NCBI GenBank assembly: GCA_034435435.1
Contig: DAOTXN010000052.1
Span: forward strand, 43,749-107,748
DNA length: 64,000 bases
Direction: 5' to 3'
DNA from: DAOTXN01 sp034435435
Lineage (GTDB): Bacteria > Chloroflexota > Anaerolineae > S140-20
The position numbers were made by a program, and so were the translations under genes. Shown here piece by piece: positions 34,582 through 42,029 of the stretch (position 1 is its first letter; every line of letters begins with the position of its first letter). Under the pieces are notes generated by a model. That model had not been told where the DNA came from, made no database searches, and saw only the letters and a program-made list of their open reading frames with translations.

Positions 34582-34980
34582 ATGGACATTGTGGTAGACA
34601 CATCGGTCATCATCGCCGTAATTGCGAACGAACCGGAAAAAGCCCGGCTCATCGAGCTGACCCAAGACGCCGATTTGATCGCCCCGCCCTCCATACACTG
34701 GGAGATCGGAAACGCCTTTTCAGCCATGCTCAAACGAAAACGCATCACTTTGCACGACGCGCTTCAGGCCATTGAAATCTATCGGCGTATCCCGGTGCGT
34801 TGGGCGGAGGTAGAGTTGGCCGATGCGCTGCGGCTTGCGGCAGAACGTAACATCTATGCCTATGATGCCTATCTCGTCAGATGTGCTATCAAGTACAACG
34901 CGCCATTGATTTCGTTGGATAAAAACCTGACACGAGTTGCACGCGAAAGCGGTGCAAAGGTACTCGAGGTGGCCCAATGA
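34582..34980 (+). CDS. vapC: PIN-domain ribonuclease toxin, VapC type
   Basis: 132 residues with the PIN acidic set: Asp in VVDTSVI, Glu in HWEIGNAF, Asp in YAYDAYLV and Asp in ISLDKNL. VapC toxins cut tRNA or rRNA and are held by a small antitoxin. A GTG at 34576 is an alternative start two codons earlier. The toxin gene comes before the antitoxin gene, the reverse of most vapBC operons, and overlaps it by 4 bases (ATGA). The module has its own promoter although it sits inside the nuo gene order. Confidence 0.88.
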   Translation: MDIVVDTSVIIAVIANEPEKARLIELTQDADLIAPPSIHWEIGNAFSAMLKRKRITLHDALQAIEIYRRIPVRWAEVELADALRLAAERNIYAYDAYLVRCAIKYNAPLISLDKNLTRVARESGAKVLEVAQ

Positions 34981-35201
34981 TTGTTTACACCTATACAGAA
35001 GCAAGACAAAAACTGGCAACTCTGCTCGAACAGGCCGCGCAAAAGGGAGAAGTGAGAATCAAGCGCAAAGATGGCCGTGTCTTTGTGGTCAAGCCAGAAT
35101 CCCGCGCCGACTCACCCTTGAACGTAGAAGGCATTAACCTCGGGGTGACAACCCCAGAAATCATTGAATTTATTCAAGAAGGCCGAGCGCGTTACCTGTG
35201 A
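34977..35201 (+). CDS. Phd/YefM-like antitoxin
   Basis: 74 residues. The start (YTYTEARQKLATLLEQAAQK) and VRIKRKDGRVFVVKP fit the short Phd/YefM-type DNA-binding antitoxins, and the C-terminal part would wrap the PIN toxin. It overlaps the toxin by 4 bases and its stop overlaps the next ATG (TGATG), so three genes are tightly coupled. Confidence 0.75.
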   Translation: MIVYTYTEARQKLATLLEQAAQKGEVRIKRKDGRVFVVKPESRADSPLNVEGINLGVTTPEIIEFIQEGRARYL

Positions 35202-35521
35202 TGAACACTCAGACAAGTTCACCGGGTTCCAACCAGCGCCCCTACTTTATCTGGAACGCCGACCTGAGCGAGGCCGACGTGCGGCGCATCCTGGCCGAGG
35301 GCAGCGATTACTCGCGCGTGCAAATGATGAGCACCATCCTGCATTATGCGCGCTTCAAAGACATTTGGCAATACGTCACTGCGCAGGATGTGCAAAAGTG
35401 GTTCTGGCAGATTCCCTGGCGCGACCCCGAGTTGCGCGATCATTGGCAGTGGGCCTTGACCCGCTGGGGATTTCCACCGCATGAATGTACTGACCCCGTT
35501 GCAGCGCGACTTTTTATATAG
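35201..35521 (+). CDS. Small hypothetical protein paired with AbiEii-like gene
   Basis: 106 residues with no family I can name. It is rich in Trp (FIWNADLSEADVRRIL, KWFWQIPWRDPEL), and may be a small helical DNA- or protein-binding unit. It overlaps the nucleotidyltransferase gene by 41 bases, the arrangement expected for an antitoxin-like partner. A fragment of its 5' end is repeated at 34457-34498. Confidence 0.6.
   Translation: MNTQTSSPGSNQRPYFIWNADLSEADVRRILAEGSDYSRVQMMSTILHYARFKDIWQYVTAQDVQKWFWQIPWRDPELRDHWQWALTRWGFPPHECTDPVAARLFI
35231..35272 (+). repeat. Right copy of 42-base direct repeat flanking the toxin module
   Basis: Coding here for RPYFIWNADLSE near the start of the 106-residue protein; the left copy is at 34457-34498. 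Confidence 0.75.
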
Positions 35522-36173
35522 CTTTTTCGCCCAACCGGCCGCCGCGCCTTTTGCCCTGACCGGCGGCACGGCCCTGGCCGCCTACTACCTGCACCATCGG
35601 TTGAGCGACGACATTGACCTGTTTGCCGTCGCGCCCATCAAAGATTTGCAAGATACGTCTATCCTCGATGCGGGACGGCTGGCTGCCACCGCGGCAGCAG
35701 AGGCCATCGGCGCCGCCTCTGAGACACGTGCCCTCTCCACAACACTGCATCAGGTATTCCTCACCCGCGCCGAGGAACCACGCCTCAAAATTGACATTGT
35801 GCGCGACCCCGGACCGTCATTCGGTGAGATACAAACAGTTGAGGGCATTCGCGTGGATTCTCAACTCAACATTGCGGTTGGCAAGGTGAATGCTATCTTT
35901 GGCCGCACCACCGCCCGCGATTTCATTGATCTGTACACACTGTTGCACGCCGGCTTTAACTTTGATGAATTGTTCGTCCTGGCTCAGCAAAAGGATCCCG
36001 GTCTGGAAGAGTTCTACCTGAGCCGGATGATGCGTCTGGTTAGCCGTCTAGGTCCAGATGACATGCCCACAATACTCAAACCCATTGATCTGGAAGAGAT
36101 GAAACGCTTCTTTCTCGATTTGGCCAACCAGTTAGCGGACCGGGCAAACCCAGCCCAATGGACACAAGCATGA
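35481..36173 (+). CDS. AbiEii/AbiGii-type nucleotidyltransferase
   Basis: 230 residues. The nucleotidyltransferase core is FALTGGTALAAYYL then RLSDDIDLF (the DxD metal site), with a third acidic strand in RLKIDIVRD and the RDFIDLYTLL motif typical of AbiEii. Family members act as toxins or phage-defence effectors that nucleotidylate or pyrophosphorylate tRNA. With the preceding 106-residue gene it may form a two-gene toxin/defence unit. It overlaps nuoG by 4 bases (ATGA), so nuoG translation appears coupled to it. Confidence 0.85.
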   Translation: MNVLTPLQRDFLYSFFAQPAAAPFALTGGTALAAYYLHHRLSDDIDLFAVAPIKDLQDTSILDAGRLAATAAAEAIGAASETRALSTTLHQVFLTRAEEPRLKIDIVRDPGPSFGEIQTVEGIRVDSQLNIAVGKVNAIFGRTTARDFIDLYTLLHAGFNFDELFVLAQQKDPGLEEFYLSRMMRLVSRLGPDDMPTILKPIDLEEMKRFFLDLANQLADRANPAQWTQA

Positions 36174-38803
36174 CTGACCACGTAACCCTGACCATGGACG
36201 ACCGCCAAATCACCGCCCCCCCCGGCACGCTCATCGTAGACGCCGCCAAGCAGGCCGGCATAGACATCCCGGTCTTTTGCTACCATCCCAAGCTCTCGCC
36301 GGTGGGTATGTGCCGCATGTGTCTGGTCGAGGTCGGCACACCTGCGATTGACCGGGCCACCGGCGAGGTGCAGCGCGATGAACACGGCCAACCTGTCATC
36401 CGCTGGTTCCCCACGCTGCAAACCGCCTGCACCACGGCCGTCTCCGAGGGCATGGTCGTGCGCACGCAGACCGAACAGGTGATCCGCGCCCGTAAAGACA
36501 TCATCGAGTTCCTGCTCACCAGTCACCCGCTGGATTGCCCCGTGTGCGACAAGGGCGGCGAGTGCCCGCTGCAAAACTTGACCATGGCTCACGGTGTGGG
36601 CGTCAGTCGCTTCGATTTCGACGATAAACAACACCTGGCCAAGCGCGTCCCGCTGGGCGATCTGATCATCCTGGACCGCGAGCGCTGCATCCAGTGCGGG
36701 CGCTGCGTGCGCTTCCAAGACGAGATCGCCGGCGACCCGGTGCTGGGCTTTACCCACCGCGGCCGTCAATTGGAAATCACCACCTTTTCCGACCCGCCCT
36801 TTGACTCTTACTTTGGCGGCAACACCACCGACGTCTGCCCGGTCGGCGCGCTGACCACCACCGATTTTCACTTCGGCGCCCGCCCCTGGGAGCTGACCCG
36901 CCACGCCAGCGTGTGTAACCACTGTCCCGTCGGCTGCAACATCACGCTAGACACCCGCGCCGACGGGCGCACGGGCGAATGGGTCATCAAACGGGTCATG
37001 CCCCGACAGAACGAACAGGTCAATGAAATCTGGATTTGCGACAGAGGGCGCTACGGCCATCACCACACCCGAGCTGCCGACCGACTGACCACGCCCCTCG
37101 TTCGGCGCAATAACGAGCTGGTCGAAGCCACGTGGGATGAGGCATTGGCCGCCATCGTCAAGCGCCTCAAAGCTCTGCCCCCGCCCCAGGCCGCTGGCGT
37201 GGCCGGCGACCGGCTGGCCAACGAAGACCTGTTCCTGTTCCAGGCCCTGCTGGCCGACGTGATCGGCACGCCGCACATCGACACCTATCCTGCCGCGCCC
37301 GGCGCCCACCTCGTCGCCCGCTATGGCGTCGGATCCACTACCGATTGGGCGCAACTAGGACCAGAAAGCGTCATTCTGGTCGTCGCAGGCGACGTGGAAG
37401 AGCAAGCGCCAATCTGGTATCTGAGACTCAAGGCCGCCGCTCAACGCGGCGCGAAGCTCATCACCATCAACGGGCGCAAAACCAGGCTAGATCGCTACAC
37501 CAACCACCACCTGCAGGCCCGCTATGGCAGCGCCGCGCACCTGCTGCTAGGGTTGACTCGCCTGCTCCTGCCTGACGACTGCGGCGTCAAAGGTGTGGAT
37601 AGACTCCGCGCCAACCTGTCCGGTCTGGATCCGGTCGCCGTTCAACGTCTGACCGGCGTCGCGCCCGATGACTTGAGCGCCGTGGCCGCCGTCGTTGGCA
37701 AGGCCGAAAACCTCATCGTCGTCTTTGGCCGAGAGGGACTGAACGATTATGGCGCGCAGGCGCTGGCCCAGGCCGCGACCAACCTGCTGCTGGCGACCGG
37801 TCACGTGGGCCGGACCAACACCGGCCTGTTGCCTCTGTGGCCCCACGCCAACACCCAGGGCGCAGCCGACATGGGTGTGCGGCCCAACGCTGGCCCCGGC
37901 TATCAGGCTATCCTCGAACACGGCTGGGATTTCGACAGCATGCTGAGCACCGCCGCCAACGGCAGTATGAAGCTAATGTGGATCGTCGGGGCCGATCCAG
38001 CAGGCGACGATCCGTCCATCACGCCGGCGCTGGACGGTTTGGACTTTCTCATCGTCCAGGAGCTATTCTTGACCGACACAGCCCGTCAGGCCGACGTGGT
38101 CTTGCCTGCCCTGAGCTTTGCCGAGCGCGACGGCACATTCACCAGCGCCGACCGGCGCGTACAACGTTTCGAGCGCGCCCTGCCGCCGCTCGGCCAGGCC
38201 CGGGCCGACTGGGCCATCTTTACCGAGGTCGCCCGGAGGCTAGGAGCCGAATGGAGTTACGCGTCGGCGGGCGACGTTTTAGCTGCCATAAACAGAGCCA
38301 TCCCCCAATATGCCGACCTCACGTTGGCCGCCCTGCGCGCCAGCGCACCCCAGTGGCCGCCCGTAGGCTATGATTCGCTGTATTTTGGGGGTACCGTCTA
38401 CCAGAACAATGGCGGCCTGGGTTTGCGCTGGCGAGCCGCCGCCGAAAACGACGATTTCGAGCCTGCCTTCGACTGGGTCGAGCTGCCCACGCTGCACGAG
38501 ACCGACATGATCGCCGTGCCCGTGCGCTGGCTGTATCAATCAGGCGCGCTCATCAACCGATCTGAGGTGCTCCGGGGCCGGCTGCGCGGAGCCGTAGCCG
38601 AGTTTAACCCGACCGACGCCGAAAGGTTAGAGCTTGTGGCAGGGAGTCCGGCCAGTCTAAGTTTGGGTGGGCGCGCGGTCGAGTTGGTCGTCAAAGTCAA
38701 CGCCAGAGCGCCCGTGGGAGTGGCGCTGGTACCAAGCAACCTACCCCCAGGACCGCTCACTATCGAGTACGTGCCCGGCACTTTGAAAGTGCCGGGCACA
38801 TGA
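36170..38803 (+). CDS. nuoG: NADH-quinone oxidoreductase subunit G
   Basis: 877 residues. An N-terminal [2Fe-2S] ferredoxin domain (VFCYHPKLSPVGMCRMC and Cys in TACTTAV), the His-Cys3 cluster (SHPLDCPVCDKGGECPLQ), N4 (CIQCGRC with DVCPVG) and the extra N7-type cluster (CNHCPVGC and ICDRG) precede a molybdopterin-oxidoreductase-like domain. The ATG overlapping the previous stop is chosen; an ATG at 36158 is possible. The last ten residues (VPGTLKVPGT) come from a perfect palindrome. NuoG lies far from nuoF because of the inserted genes. Confidence 0.94.
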   Translation: MTDHVTLTMDDRQITAPPGTLIVDAAKQAGIDIPVFCYHPKLSPVGMCRMCLVEVGTPAIDRATGEVQRDEHGQPVIRWFPTLQTACTTAVSEGMVVRTQTEQVIRARKDIIEFLLTSHPLDCPVCDKGGECPLQNLTMAHGVGVSRFDFDDKQHLAKRVPLGDLIILDRERCIQCGRCVRFQDEIAGDPVLGFTHRGRQLEITTFSDPPFDSYFGGNTTDVCPVGALTTTDFHFGARPWELTRHASVCNHCPVGCNITLDTRADGRTGEWVIKRVMPRQNEQVNEIWICDRGRYGHHHTRAADRLTTPLVRRNNELVEATWDEALAAIVKRLKALPPPQAAGVAGDRLANEDLFLFQALLADVIGTPHIDTYPAAPGAHLVARYGVGSTTDWAQLGPESVILVVAGDVEEQAPIWYLRLKAAAQRGAKLITINGRKTRLDRYTNHHLQARYGSAAHLLLGLTRLLLPDDCGVKGVDRLRANLSGLDPVAVQRLTGVAPDDLSAVAAVVGKAENLIVVFGREGLNDYGAQALAQAATNLLLATGHVGRTNTGLLPLWPHANTQGAADMGVRPNAGPGYQAILEHGWDFDSMLSTAANGSMKLMWIVGADPAGDDPSITPALDGLDFLIVQELFLTDTARQADVVLPALSFAERDGTFTSADRRVQRFERALPPLGQARADWAIFTEVARRLGAEWSYASAGDVLAAINRAIPQYADLTLAALRASAPQWPPVGYDSLYFGGTVYQNNGGLGLRWRAAAENDDFEPAFDWVELPTLHETDMIAVPVRWLYQSGALINRSEVLRGRLRGAVAEFNPTDAERLELVAGSPASLSLGGRAVELVVKVNARAPVGVALVPSNLPPGPLTIEYVPGTLKVPGT
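38771..38799 (+). repeat. Perfect palindrome at the end of nuoG
   Basis: Arms GTGCCCGGCACTTT and AAAGTGCCGGGCAC with a single-base loop, translated as the nuoG tail and ending just before its stop codon. It looks like a REP-type intergenic palindrome that has been taken into the gene, and may stabilise mRNA upstream of nuoH. Confidence 0.7.
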
Positions 38804-38813
38804 GGAGACCGGT

Positions 38814-39833
38814 ATGCTTGAAGCATTGATCAAAAGCCTGGTTATCGTCGCCACCATGCTGACCGGGTTCGCCTATATGACCTGGGTCGAGCGCAAAGTG
38901 GTGGCGCGGCTGCAAACCCGCTACGGCCCCAACCGGGTCGGGCGGTTCGGGCTGTTGCAACCCCTGGCCGATGGCATCAAGCTCATTTTCAAAGAAGAGC
39001 TGATCCCCGCCCAAGCCGACCGGGTCATTTTTGTGCTGGCTCCCATCATCACGGTCGTCCCGGCGCTGCTCATCTTTGCAGTTATTCCGATGGGCGGCGC
39101 GCTGCGCATTGGCGGGACCGAGATTGCGCTCGGCTTGGCCGATATTAACGTGGCTGTGTTGTACGTCCTGGCGATCACATCCATCGCCGTATACGGCATT
39201 GCCCTGGCCGGATGGGCCTCGAACAACAAATATGCACTCCTGGGCGGGGTGCGCTCGACGGCGCAGATGATCAGTTACGAACTGCCGCTGGCGCTGGCTA
39301 TCGTCGGCGTGCTGCTGCTCAGCGGCAGCATGAGCCTGAACGACGTGGTGGGGCGGCAAGAAAAAACCGGCGTGTGGTTCATCTTTGTGCAACCCATCGC
39401 CGGGTTCATCTTTTTGATCACCGCCCTGGCAGAGACGAATCGCGCCCCCTTTGACTTGCCCGAAGCCGAACAGGAATTGACCGCCGGTTATCACACCGAA
39501 TACAGCGGGATGAAATTCGCGTTGTTCTTTATGGCCGAGTATATTAAAATGATCGCCGTCAGCGCGCTGGCCGTGACCTTTTTTTTCGGCGGGTGGCTGC
39601 CCCCCTTTCCCAATCTGTTGCGCGGGCTGTGGGAGGCGGCCGGCGGATTTACCTGGCTCTCGCCGGTCTGGTTCGGCGCCAAAGTGCTGCTCTTGTTGAT
39701 GATGATGGTGTGGATTCGGGCCACGCTGCCCCGCTTGCGCTATGACCAGTTGATGCACTTTGGGTGGAAGTTTTTGCTGCCGCTGGCGCTGCTCAACGTA
39801 GTGCTGACGGCGGGGGTGTTGGTAATTTGGTAA
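38814..39833 (+). CDS. nuoH: NADH-quinone oxidoreductase subunit H
   Basis: 339 residues, about eight membrane helices, with YMTWVERKVVARLQTRYGPN, the ALAETNRAPFDLPEAEQELT loop and GYHTEYSGMKF. NuoH links the peripheral arm to the membrane arm and lines the quinone channel. The ATG has GAGGAG upstream, 10 bases from the nuoG stop. Confidence 0.96.
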   Translation: MLEALIKSLVIVATMLTGFAYMTWVERKVVARLQTRYGPNRVGRFGLLQPLADGIKLIFKEELIPAQADRVIFVLAPIITVVPALLIFAVIPMGGALRIGGTEIALGLADINVAVLYVLAITSIAVYGIALAGWASNNKYALLGGVRSTAQMISYELPLALAIVGVLLLSGSMSLNDVVGRQEKTGVWFIFVQPIAGFIFLITALAETNRAPFDLPEAEQELTAGYHTEYSGMKFALFFMAEYIKMIAVSALAVTFFFGGWLPPFPNLLRGLWEAAGGFTWLSPVWFGAKVLLLLMMMVWIRATLPRLRYDQLMHFGWKFLLPLALLNVVLTAGVLVIW

Positions 39834-39855
39834 GTTGGTAAATTGGGGAAGAAAG

Positions 39856-40422
39856 ATGTCGGAAAAGTCGAGAGACGGATGGATCGAAACGATAAAAGCG
39901 CCGTTGCGCATCGCCGAAGGCATGCTCACAGTGTTGAGCCAGGCCTTCCGCAAGCCGGTGACAATTGAATACCCAGAAGTCAAGCGCCCGATGCACCAGC
40001 GCTTCAAGGGCCTGCACGAGCTCAAGCGATACGAAAATGGGCTGGAACGCTGTATCGGTTGTGCGCTGTGCGCGGCGGCCTGCCCCGCTGACGCTATTTT
40101 CGTCGAAGCCGCCGACAACACTGACGCGGAGCGCTATTCGCCCGGCGAGCGTTACGCCCGAGTCTACGAGATCAATATGATCCGCTGTATCTTTTGCGGC
40201 TACTGTGAAGACGCCTGTCCCACCAACGCCATCGTGTTGGAGCGCAAGTACGAGCTTTCTGGCCCGACCCGCGAAGGGCTAATACATACTAAAGAAATGT
40301 TGCTGGTTCCGCCGCCGACGGCCGGGCTAGATACACCCCGCCAGGTCGAGCCGGGTAGCCACGACCAGGCGATTTTGCCGCTGGTGACCCGCTTCGGCAG
40401 CCCGATGGACCGTGAAACGTGA
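39856..40422 (+). CDS. nuoI: NADH-quinone oxidoreductase subunit I
   Basis: 188 residues of the 23-kDa subunit with two ferredoxin motifs, CIGCALCAAACP and CIFCGYCEDACP, carrying clusters N6a and N6b. It passes electrons towards NuoB. The ATG at 39856 is chosen over an upstream TTG (39835) because GGGAAG precedes it and the extra codons come from an AATTGG-type repeat. Confidence 0.95.
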   Translation: MSEKSRDGWIETIKAPLRIAEGMLTVLSQAFRKPVTIEYPEVKRPMHQRFKGLHELKRYENGLERCIGCALCAAACPADAIFVEAADNTDAERYSPGERYARVYEINMIRCIFCGYCEDACPTNAIVLERKYELSGPTREGLIHTKEMLLVPPPTAGLDTPRQVEPGSHDQAILPLVTRFGSPMDRET

Positions 40423-40473
40423 TGCGTAAAACATAACCGGCGCGTTTCACGCTTCACGCTTTGCGTTTTACGA
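40412..40473 (+). repeat. Complex dyad in the nuoI-nuoJ gap
   Basis: CGTGAAAC and CGTAAAAC are followed by GTTTCACG and GTTTTACG, so two alternative stems compete. The left part overlaps the nuoI stop. The same vocabulary occurs at 22251-22290. Confidence 0.5.
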
Positions 40474-40491
40474 GCACAGGAGAGCAATGTC

Positions 40492-41007
40492 GTGATCCTT
40501 GACACCATACCATTCTTAATCCTCGCTGCCATCGCCGTGGCGGCGGCCCTGGCAATGATTTTCAGCCGCAACGCCATTCACGCGGCGCTGTTCCTGGTCA
40601 TCAATTTCAGCGTCATCGCCGTGTTTTACCTGGCGCTCAATGCTCCGTTTCTGGCGATGGTCCAGGTGGCTGTATACGCCGGAGCCATCATGGTGTTGTT
40701 CCTGTTCGTGATTATGTTGCTGGGAGCCGAGCGATTGGATTACAAAAGCAAGCTAGAGTGGCAACGCCCGCTGGCCTTTGTGTTGGCGTTGGCCCTGTTG
40801 GCCGAAGGAGGATACCTGTTATTCGAGGGCCTGGGTAGCCCGCCTGAAATGGCTCAGGCCATCACCGACAGCAGCCCACAGGCGGTCGGCGCGGTGCTGT
40901 TCGACAGCTATCTGTTCCCTTTCGAGGTCACGTCAGTGCTGCTGCTGGTAGCGATGATTGGGGCCATCGTGCTGACGCTTGACACTAAAAAGGAGAAAAG
41001 GGGATGA
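40492..41007 (+). CDS. nuoJ: NADH-quinone oxidoreductase subunit J
   Basis: 171 residues with five membrane helices; AVYAGAIMVLFLFVIMLL is the conserved third-helix region with a pi-bulge. The start is a GTG with AGGAG upstream; an ATG five bases earlier is out of frame and stops at once. It overlaps nuoK by 4 bases (ATGA). Confidence 0.94.
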   Translation: MILDTIPFLILAAIAVAAALAMIFSRNAIHAALFLVINFSVIAVFYLALNAPFLAMVQVAVYAGAIMVLFLFVIMLLGAERLDYKSKLEWQRPLAFVLALALLAEGGYLLFEGLGSPPEMAQAITDSSPQAVGAVLFDSYLFPFEVTSVLLLVAMIGAIVLTLDTKKEKRG

Positions 41008-41306
41008 TCACCGTCACGCATTACGTTGGCTTGAGCGTGATCCTGTTCATCATCGGCGTGCTGGGCGTGCTTATCCGGCGCAACGCAATACTCATTTTTA
41101 TGTCGGTGGAGTTGATGCTTAACGCAGCCAATCTGGCCTTTGTGGCCTTTGCCCGCCACTATGACCACCTGGATGGGCAGCTCATCTCGTTTTTCGTGAT
41201 GACGGTGGCGGCGGCCGAGGTCGCTGTGGGCTTGGCGCTGATCGTGACCATTTTCAAGACTAGACGCAGCATTGACGTGGATGAGATCCACGCGATGAAA
41301 GGATAA
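41004..41306 (+). CDS. nuoK: NADH-quinone oxidoreductase subunit K
   Basis: 100 residues with three membrane helices. The two conserved membrane glutamates are visible in SVELMLNAAN and AAAEVAVGLAL, as needed for proton transfer. It is the last gene before an antisense toxin module splits the operon. Confidence 0.95.
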   Translation: MITVTHYVGLSVILFIIGVLGVLIRRNAILIFMSVELMLNAANLAFVAFARHYDHLDGQLISFFVMTVAAAEVAVGLALIVTIFKTRRSIDVDEIHAMKG

Positions 41307-41307
41307 A

Positions 41308-41619
41308 TCATTCGAGAGCAATTCTGCCGGCGCTCACATCGCGCACAAGCTGTTCATAGACATCGTCCCGCGAGCCGGCCCGGCGTATGCCAACACTGAC
41401 CACCCACACAACATCGGCGTCAGGTTCATGGTGATAGATAATGCGATAGCGGCCCAGGCGAACCGTCCGATATGTTTCTAATTCGCCGCTCAGGGGCTTG
41501 CCGAACGCGGGATTGGCGCTCAAAACTTGCAACTTTTTGATAAAACCGGAGCGGAGCGACTTGGGCAAATGGGGGAGCCGATTTTGGTGACAGTGCTGCG
41601 TAATACGGACCTGACTCAC
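41308..41619 (-). CDS. RelE/ParE-family toxin, antisense within the nuo cluster
   Basis: 103 residues with the RelE fold: KSLRSGFIKKLQVLSANPAFGKPLSGEL, then RLGRYRIIYHHEPDADVVWVVSVGIRR. The family cuts mRNA on the ribosome (RelE) or poisons gyrase (ParE); the remaining details cannot settle which. The GTG at 41619 is chosen because it overlaps the antitoxin stop (GTGA); a GTG at 41631 is an alternative. Its stop lies 1 base from the nuoK stop, tail to tail. Confidence 0.85.
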   Translation of the reverse strand: MSQVRITQHCHQNRLPHLPKSLRSGFIKKLQVLSANPAFGKPLSGELETYRTVRLGRYRIIYHHEPDADVVWVVSVGIRRAGSRDDVYEQLVRDVSAGRIALE

Positions 41620-41930
41620 TCGACACCCCACTCAGCTCGGAGTTGGTCGAGTGCGACGTACCGACCGGCAGCGATGTCATCAGCGCTGCGGCGGAGGTCG
41701 TCCATCGTCTCAGAATCGGCCAGGATTTCCAGGGTTTCGACCCAGCTTTCCAGCCGGTCAACGAGGTTTAATAGCCGCGCCATCTCATCCCGGCCGACCA
41801 GGACGACGTCGGCCCGGTTGCCCTGCATGATCGAAATCGGCGTGCCGGCGCGGGCTTTGTCCAGGTAATACGAAAGGTTTTTGCGCAAATCAGACACCAG
41901 CACGACTTGATCGGAAAACACGACGCTCAT
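41616..41930 (-). CDS. Phd/YefM-family antitoxin of the RelE-like toxin
   Basis: 104 residues: a Phd/YefM DNA-binding start (VVLVSDLRKNLSYYLDKARA, then GTPISIMQGNRADVVLVGRDE) and a longer helical C-terminus that would bind the toxin. GGAGG lies a few bases before the ATG. It precedes and overlaps the toxin, the usual antitoxin-first order. A TAAAAT -10-like box in the 99 bases to nuoL may be its promoter. Confidence 0.88.
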   Translation of the reverse strand: MSVVFSDQVVLVSDLRKNLSYYLDKARAGTPISIMQGNRADVVLVGRDEMARLLNLVDRLESWVETLEILADSETMDDLRRSADDIAAGRYVALDQLRAEWGVE

Positions 41931-42029
41931 CCTGGCCTCCTGGAAAGGTTGTGCTATTATTTTATCACAAATAACGTACTGTGAAAAGTACCATTTCAGA
42001 CTAACTCAAACGTACATAGTGGAGTCATT

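Noticed and set aside
38760..40121. Minus-strand open frame opposite nuoH/nuoI
   Set aside because: Opposite well-conserved complex I genes; composition biased and without domains.
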